In this document: positions 6,601 to 8,932 of the stretch, in pieces | Layout: each line of letters starts with the position of its first letter | How positions within the stretch are numbered: position 1 is the stretch's first letter | Assembly: GCA_020428895.1 (NCBI GenBank) | Contig: JAGQLZ010000057.1 | Span: forward strand, 1 to 8,932 | Direction: 5' to 3' | DNA length: 8,932 nucleotides | Origin: Candidatus Kaiserbacteria bacterium | GTDB lineage: Bacteria; Patescibacteriota; Minisyncoccia; Phycocordibacterales; UBA918 | Notes under the pieces: model-generated | Seen by the model: only the letters and a program-made list of their open reading frames with translations | Database searches by the model: none | What the model was told of the DNA's origin: nothing | Made by a program: the position numbers and the translations under genes

Positions 6601-7510
6601 CATTCCAACGTAGAGTTCGAGTTCTTTCTGTGTACAGAGGATCATTTCCGTAGCCAGCATTTATGTTACTAGTGTAAGTAGAATTTACAAAAGTTAGACC
6701 TCGGTCTAGCTCATCATAAATTCGCACGCCACCACCAGTACAATCGGCAGTACCTACGTTCTTGATTTTGATTGTGTACTCAATTACTTCACCTGGCTTG
6801 GCTGAAGTTTTATCAACTTCTTTCTTGAGCTCAAGTTTACACTCTTTTGGATCTTCAACTTTGTCAAAAACTGCACAAATCGGATTTACGCTGTTCGGAC
6901 TTTTATCTTTACCGAGATAGACATGTTCTGCATAAACACCATTTACTGATTGAGTAAGTACAAATTCGTTTTCAACTTTTTCTTTTACTAAAGCTTCACG
7001 AACTTTATCAGGAATATCCGATACAGCTGAAGTTTCAGCGATATTGTTACCACCGCCAGTCAGTACGGCTGTCCATTGTTCAAGTGGTTGAGTTACCGAC
7101 TCACGACCAATGTATCCGTCCCATGAAGCTAAAAATACTTGGTAAGTACCGGCTTCTAGATTTACAGACTCGATATCTGTAACCGAACGGTCATAGCCTT
7201 TATCACTTCGAATTCGATCATTGAATTTAACAATGGTTCGATTTTCTTTTTTAGGATAAGGACATGATGGAACTTTTGGAGCTTCTTCATAACAGTTCTC
7301 ATCCCATTCATCCCACTTAATTATGCCGACAGCTGTCTCACTTGAAGACACATGGGCAGAGCCTCCACTAACACTGGCACAAGCTGAGTCAGTAGAAAGT
7401 ACTGATAACTCATTATATGGATCATAAGATCCGGCCACAAACATAGCAAAAGTAGCGACCATACCGATCACCGCTAATGTTGATGCTTTAATGATTGTTT
7501 TTTTATTCAT
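3674..7510 (-). CDS. Giant DUF11/Ig-like repeat surface protein with VPYTG sorting signal and long cytoplasmic tail
   Basis: A 1278-residue secreted, probably sortase-processed surface protein. Residues 1-28 form a signal peptide (MNKKTIIKAS, then a hydrophobic core). Residues about 60-220 are a Cys-containing domain with the pattern AGTYQVFLASWDGY. DUF11 is at about 223-360 (KKEVDKTSAKPGEVIEYTI). Five Ig-like repeats follow at about 366-447, 618-699, 700-785, 786-865 and 876-965, each with an early and a late Cys and a central LTW(D/N)T-like strand. An unrelated Trp/Cys-rich domain (448-617) separates the first two. A Gly6Ser3 linker (866-874) separates the last two. VPYTG (988-992), a hydrophobic helix (about 995-1020) and KK (1021-1022) form a sorting signal. 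About 256 residues follow and should face the cytoplasm. I placed the start at 7510, just before the signal peptide; the open frame extends upstream through the leader RNA. Adhesion or an envelope role is inferred. Confidence 0.93.
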   Translation of the reverse strand: MNKKTIIKASTLAVIGMVATFAMFVAGSYDPYNELSVLSTDSACASVSGGSAHVSSSETAVGIIKWDEWDENCYEEAPKVPSCPYPKKENRTIVKFNDRIRSDKGYDRSVTDIESVNLEAGTYQVFLASWDGYIGRESVTQPLEQWTAVLTGGGNNIAETSAVSDIPDKVREALVKEKVENEFVLTQSVNGVYAEHVYLGKDKSPNSVNPICAVFDKVEDPKECKLELKKEVDKTSAKPGEVIEYTIKIKNVGTADCTGGGVRIYDELDRGLTFVNSTYTSNINAGYGNDPLYTERTRTLRWNGNTLNPGEEGTIVVQAKVSEPNSCGDYKVENQAKATAKELNNFNDYAYSNKVKTDVNKTCAVDPVCKSFTASPNSFNNGTGGTVKLTWDTENTESVSIDNGVGSVSEDGNINVNVTDDITYTLTATGNGKSVTCPASVTVTEPEPKEVKIIADKVVCTEEADLPNWGAAGGPDITANTAANWVATHSSCSLASDWEFQWGPSSVSNPGDSFVGRAGSGWVNFGGSTNLNGRTSTEVTLNSSIGDRIWVREVLKNGYIPFTYLTNNKSNVDNVTAEMYCHSDVKNYDNYDFISNPVAGETYHCIAFNSPVRIDTPDPVCKSFTASPNSFNNGTGGTVKLTWDTENTESVSIDNGVGSVSEDGNINVNVTDDITYTLTATGNGKSVTCPASVTVTEPENTLPECVSFTASPTAFGENGGTSKLTWNTSRATDVSIDNGIGKVSEDGSMDVSITKNITYTLTAKDADGDTDQCRVSMTVEEKSEPLSCESDVDFTISDTKVDKGDSITLDWNVSSRVTEVSIDQGIGSVANTGNKTFSVDDDTTYTLTAKAGSETVKCSVSVDMDGGGGGGSSSPRCELEISDRKIKRGEEITISWDTTRATEVTLYDDKDKILFTTNDYLNKDKEDYYDGSIEVKPTRDTEYTLIAERGSKDKVCRVDVEVEDGTEIVIIEERTQTPLVAGISLTSVPYTGFDAGPLLTMLFYLVLMTWALYIAYVIVVKKNMFVTAGNPIDKVTIAESQESISPQSFVKAVTPPAPSVVKNVVPANLPVKETASVVGYTQTVSTPTYVTEEAVKAIEDKAHINGTLLSSDAIREFLTLTQGSEDSEAVLDCVLSAAKVKFPMEDGWVVLNHDKMASLCAECMNEAPATKAQVSIPTGSGSLAESIVSGNITAAYALIGHRPMVALADASADLDALYRARKGETNEVSNLLKSASATLTDEQIKDAITALTSALDGTYGSEAEAVKMAIMKAVKAVA
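4445..4549 (-). other. Sortase sorting signal: VPYTG, membrane helix, KK
   Basis: This stretch encodes residues 988-1022 of the surface protein. The pentapeptide VPYTG departs from LPxTG only at its first residue. A hydrophobic run rich in Leu, Tyr and Val (PLLTMLFYLVLMTWALYIAY) and two lysines follow, which is the classical order of a cell-wall sorting signal. A sortase gene sits directly upstream of the same locus. The unusual point is that the protein does not end a few residues after the lysines. Confidence 0.82.
5414..5660 (-). repeat. 247-bp exact direct repeat, copy 2 (second Ig-like repeat)
   Basis: By eye this copy is identical over 247 bp to 6170-6416, with mismatches immediately outside on both sides. 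It encodes residues about 618-699, from the CKSFTASPNSF start to the VTVTEPE end. Synonymous positions are also identical, so the duplication or gene conversion is recent. Confidence 0.95.
6170..6416 (-). repeat. 247-bp exact direct repeat, copy 1 (first Ig-like repeat)
   Basis: This is the partner of the copy at 5414-5660, offset by 756 bp. It encodes residues about 366-447. The offset equals 252 codons, so crossing-over between the copies would remove one Ig-like repeat plus the intervening 170-residue domain without a frameshift. Confidence 0.95.
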
Positions 7511-7684
7511 AATCAATAATAAAATTGTATTCGTTTGTAAGTTTGATACTCCCACCTGCGGATTTGCACCCGAGAGTAATAAAGCACACAAACACGAAAT
7601 AATTCGCTTTCAAGAACAGGCTATTTAAAGTACTAGAGTTCAGTTTTGGTTACTCTAAACTAAGATTAGAGTCCCGCAATGCTA
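7511..7684 (-). ncRNA. Structured 5' leader of the surface-protein mRNA (candidate cis-regulatory RNA)
   Basis: The promoter predicts about 174 nt of leader. Close to the ATG is a nested structure. An outer stem pairs 7588-7598 (minus-strand TTCG, bulged TG, TTTGT) with 7530-7538 (ACAAACGAA). An inner stem pairs ACTCTC (7572-7577) with GGGAGT (7548-7553). The 18-nt apical loop contains GGGTGCAAATCCGCAGG. At the 5' end, TTAGAGT (7652-7658) can pair either with ACTCTAA (7666-7672) or with the later ACTCTA (7634-7639). No known riboswitch class fits. No Shine-Dalgarno is visible before the ATG. The structures are visible as complementary segments; a regulatory role is inferred. Confidence 0.45.
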
Positions 7685-7691
7685 TTTTTTT

Positions 7692-7720
7692 ATAATAACA
7701 TTATAATCAGTAAAAGTCAA
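7692..7720 (-). promoter_or_regulatory. Promoter of the surface-protein gene
   Basis: On the minus strand, TTGACT (7715-7720) and TATTAT (7692-7697) are separated by 17 bp, with a TGT extended -10 just upstream of TATTAT. It begins 12 bp after the sortase stop codon. The surface protein can therefore be transcribed alone as well as by read-through from the sortase, since no terminator lies between them. Confidence 0.8.
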
Positions 7721-7732
7721 TACACTAGCCAT

Positions 7733-8455
7733 CTACAAGGGCTTTTTACTGATTAGAGTTGACTCCACGATATAACGATCATCTTTTGAGCCAAAACTAT
7801 TACAAGTGGCTAACGTAAGCTTTGGACCAGTATCAGCAATTGGTACAGTTAGCTCATTGGCCTTAGCGTGATAAACCTTATCTACGCGGTATACATATTC
7901 GGTATCTGCAGACTGCATTCGTATGGTATCTCCCCACTCTAAATCTTGAATACCATTAAAGGCTTGAAAATTTTTATTAAAAACCTGAGGTAAATAGCTA
8001 GAATGACCTAAAATAAAAATATTACCTTCGTTATTAAAGGTTGCAGAATCTGGATGTCGAACCACCCCATTTAAAAGTGCAGCATCTAATTCAGTTATCA
8101 AACGTGACTTGGGATTTAAAACATCTATTTCTCTATCAAGAGAATCAAGAATTAATTTACGTGGTAGCTCATCACCGGTGAAAACAACTTCGGTTTTTTC
8201 TAGCTCATCATTAATTACTGATGATGCAGAAACATTTTCTTCATCAGTGAATATTTCATCACCTTCTTCGACTTCAGAAACCTCGTCTGGTTCAAAGTTG
8301 TCTTTAGAAACTAACTCTGGATAAAAATCAAAAGCATATAAAATAGCAAAACTTATTGTAAAAACCACGAAGAATACGCCAATAAACGCTAACTTGCGAT
8401 CTAATATTGAATCAGTAACGACATCTATTGACTTGGGTGTGAAAATTGAAGCCAT
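7733..8455 (-). CDS. Membrane-anchored sortase (cysteine transpeptidase)
   Basis: A 240-residue sortase that should cleave a sorting motif on secreted proteins and attach them to an acceptor outside the membrane. A transmembrane helix at about 21-42 (KLAFIGVFFVVFTISFAILY) is followed by an acidic linker (about 54-74, many Glu/Asp). The catalytic beta-barrel fills about 95-240. The triad is visible as H151 (FILGHSS), C218 (LTLATC) and R227 (DDRYIV). The class is uncertain; I do not assign srtA-F. I chose the ATG at 8455 because the upstream in-frame TTG at 8506 overlaps the -35 box and would be untranscribed. The start has no clear Shine-Dalgarno. It lies just upstream of, and in the same direction as, the VPYTG surface protein, its most likely substrate. 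Confidence 0.93.
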   Translation of the reverse strand: MASIFTPKSIDVVTDSILDRKLAFIGVFFVVFTISFAILYAFDFYPELVSKDNFEPDEVSEVEEGDEIFTDEENVSASSVINDELEKTEVVFTGDELPRKLILDSLDREIDVLNPKSRLITELDAALLNGVVRHPDSATFNNEGNIFILGHSSYLPQVFNKNFQAFNGIQDLEWGDTIRMQSADTEYVYRVDKVYHAKANELTVPIADTGPKLTLATCNSFGSKDDRYIVESTLISKKPL

Positions 8456-8477
8456 AAAATAGTTAATGTAGTTTGAA

Positions 8478-8506
8478 ACGATAGCATATATATTAAGGTT
8501 TGTCAA
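8478..8506 (-). promoter_or_regulatory. Promoter of the sortase gene
   Basis: The minus strand shows a consensus TTGACA (8501-8506), a 17-bp spacer and TATCGT (8478-8483) preceded by TGC (extended -10). A start point near 8471 gives a leader of about 15 nt to the ATG at 8455. Confidence 0.78.
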
Positions 8507-8517
8507 ATAGAAATCTA

Positions 8518-8547
8518 TTGACTTGTAGGCTATGCCAGTGGTATTTT
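8518..8547 (+). promoter_or_regulatory. Promoter of the divergent membrane-protein gene
   Basis: TTGACT (8518-8523) and TATTTT (8542-8547) are 18 bp apart, with TGG forming an extended -10. The predicted start point, near 8554, is within a few bases of the ATG at 8557, so the mRNA is probably leaderless. Its -35 lies 11 bp from the -35 of the divergent sortase promoter. Confidence 0.72.
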
Positions 8548-8556
8548 TGCGACATT

Positions 8557-8932
8557 ATGACAGATCAAAACCGTGAAGCTAAAAAGCAGACAATCCTCAA
8601 GCGTTTTGCGCTTGTTGGACTACTAGGAATAACCGTTTTAATAGCTTGGTTAGGTGTTCAAATTGTTAAAATAGCACCCAGTGCTTTCTCTTCCCTAGCT
8701 TCTGTGGCTGATAGCGTTTACCAGACTAGGTCTCACGCTGACTTTGATTTACTTACTACCACAAACTCCGATGTTATTAAATCAGAAGAAACTGTACGAG
8801 TAACGTGGAACGAAGCTCCGCAAGCTGGTAATTTCTTTATTTTTTATGATTGTATTGACGGCGTTTCAATCGATCGAGTTAAAGACGACGGCAGTGAGGC
8901 TTTGGTCTGTAACACAGACTATAATCTTGGTG
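8557..8932 (+). CDS. Membrane-anchored protein with extracytoplasmic domain, N-terminal part (3' end outside the window)
   Basis: The frame is open to the right edge; 125 residues are visible. It starts MTDQNREAKKQTILKRF, a basic cytoplasmic end, followed by a hydrophobic helix at about 17-39 (FALVGLLGITVLIAWLGVQI). After the helix comes a Ser/Ala-rich stretch (APSAFSSLASVADSV). A beta-rich segment then begins near SEETVRVTWNEAP, with two cysteines (YDCIDG and LVCNTD) that could form a disulfide. The pattern of alternating hydrophobics and a single W suggests an Ig-like or FN3-like fold, which is an inference. I do not recognise the family. No Shine-Dalgarno precedes the ATG, in keeping with a leaderless start. 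It is divergent from the sortase and shares its promoter region, so co-regulation in a surface-assembly module is plausible. Confidence 0.8.
   Translation, partial: MTDQNREAKKQTILKRFALVGLLGITVLIAWLGVQIVKIAPSAFSSLASVADSVYQTRSHADFDLLTTTNSDVIKSEETVRVTWNEAPQAGNFFIFYDCIDGVSIDRVKDDGSEALVCNTDYNLG

Noticed and set aside
7548..7577. tRNA T-arm or cobalamin-riboswitch-like string (GGGTGCAAATCC) in the surface-protein leader
   Set aside because: There is no acceptor, D or anticodon arm and no second B12-box element; only a few bases match, and the local stems are different.
7511..7591. 27-codon N-terminal extension of the surface protein (ATG at 7591)
   Set aside because: It would place a non-hydrophobic stretch ahead of a standard signal peptide that begins MNKK at 7510, and it overlaps the apparent RNA structure. 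The open frame looks coincidental.
8456..8506. Sortase start at TTG 8506 (17 extra residues)
   Set aside because: This TTG is the first triplet of the -35 TTGACA; transcription should start near 8471, downstream of it.
1..8932. UGA-recoded (code 25) genome as in Gracilibacteria/SR1
   Set aside because: No gene needs an internal UGA to be read through; all recognised proteins are full length or open to the window edge with the standard code.

Overview
The window most resembles a Candidate Phyla Radiation (Patescibacteria) genome, probably a Parcubacteria/Paceibacteria-type lineage. The reasons are AT-rich compact DNA, a threonyl-tRNA synthetase without an N-terminal TGS domain, a DnaE that stops just after its OB fold, and a giant DUF11/Ig-like surface protein with a VPYTG sorting signal beside a dedicated sortase. 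The standard genetic code works throughout; no reading frame needs UGA recoding. The taxonomic call is an inference from gene architecture, since no marker gene is complete enough to place it.

Left part, + strand, housekeeping. Bases 2-1093 are the 3' end of dnaE (replicative polymerase alpha subunit). A 58-codon ORF with a strong Shine-Dalgarno follows (1132-1308), then a strong intrinsic terminator (1327-1363). A new promoter (1420-1447) starts a T-box leader RNA (about 1454-1620) with the canonical UGGAACC bulge, mutually exclusive antiterminator and terminator helices, and a possible ACC (Thr) specifier in a small hairpin. It controls thrS (1831-3594). A 19-bp palindromic terminator (3606-3647) lies between the convergent thrS and the surface-protein gene and can serve both.

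Right part, - strand, cell-surface module. A membrane-anchored sortase (8455-7733) is followed by a 1278-residue secreted protein (7510-3674). The large protein has a signal peptide, a DUF11 domain, five Cys-bracketed Ig-like repeats, a VPYTG motif with a transmembrane helix, and an unusually long cytoplasmic tail of about 256 residues after that helix. Two of the Ig-like repeats are encoded by a perfect 247-bp direct repeat whose 756-bp offset is exactly 252 codons, so recombination would delete an in-frame block. The surface-protein gene has its own TTGACT/extended -10 promoter and a leader of about 174 nt with apparent RNA structure.

Divergent from the sortase, a + strand gene (8557 to the window edge) encodes a membrane-anchored, probably extracytoplasmic protein with no recognised family; its promoter predicts an almost leaderless mRNA. 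The likely functional picture is a sortase that processes the neighbouring giant surface protein, and perhaps a further partner encoded divergently. All three promoters of this module share a TTGAC(A/T) -35 and a TGn extended -10.
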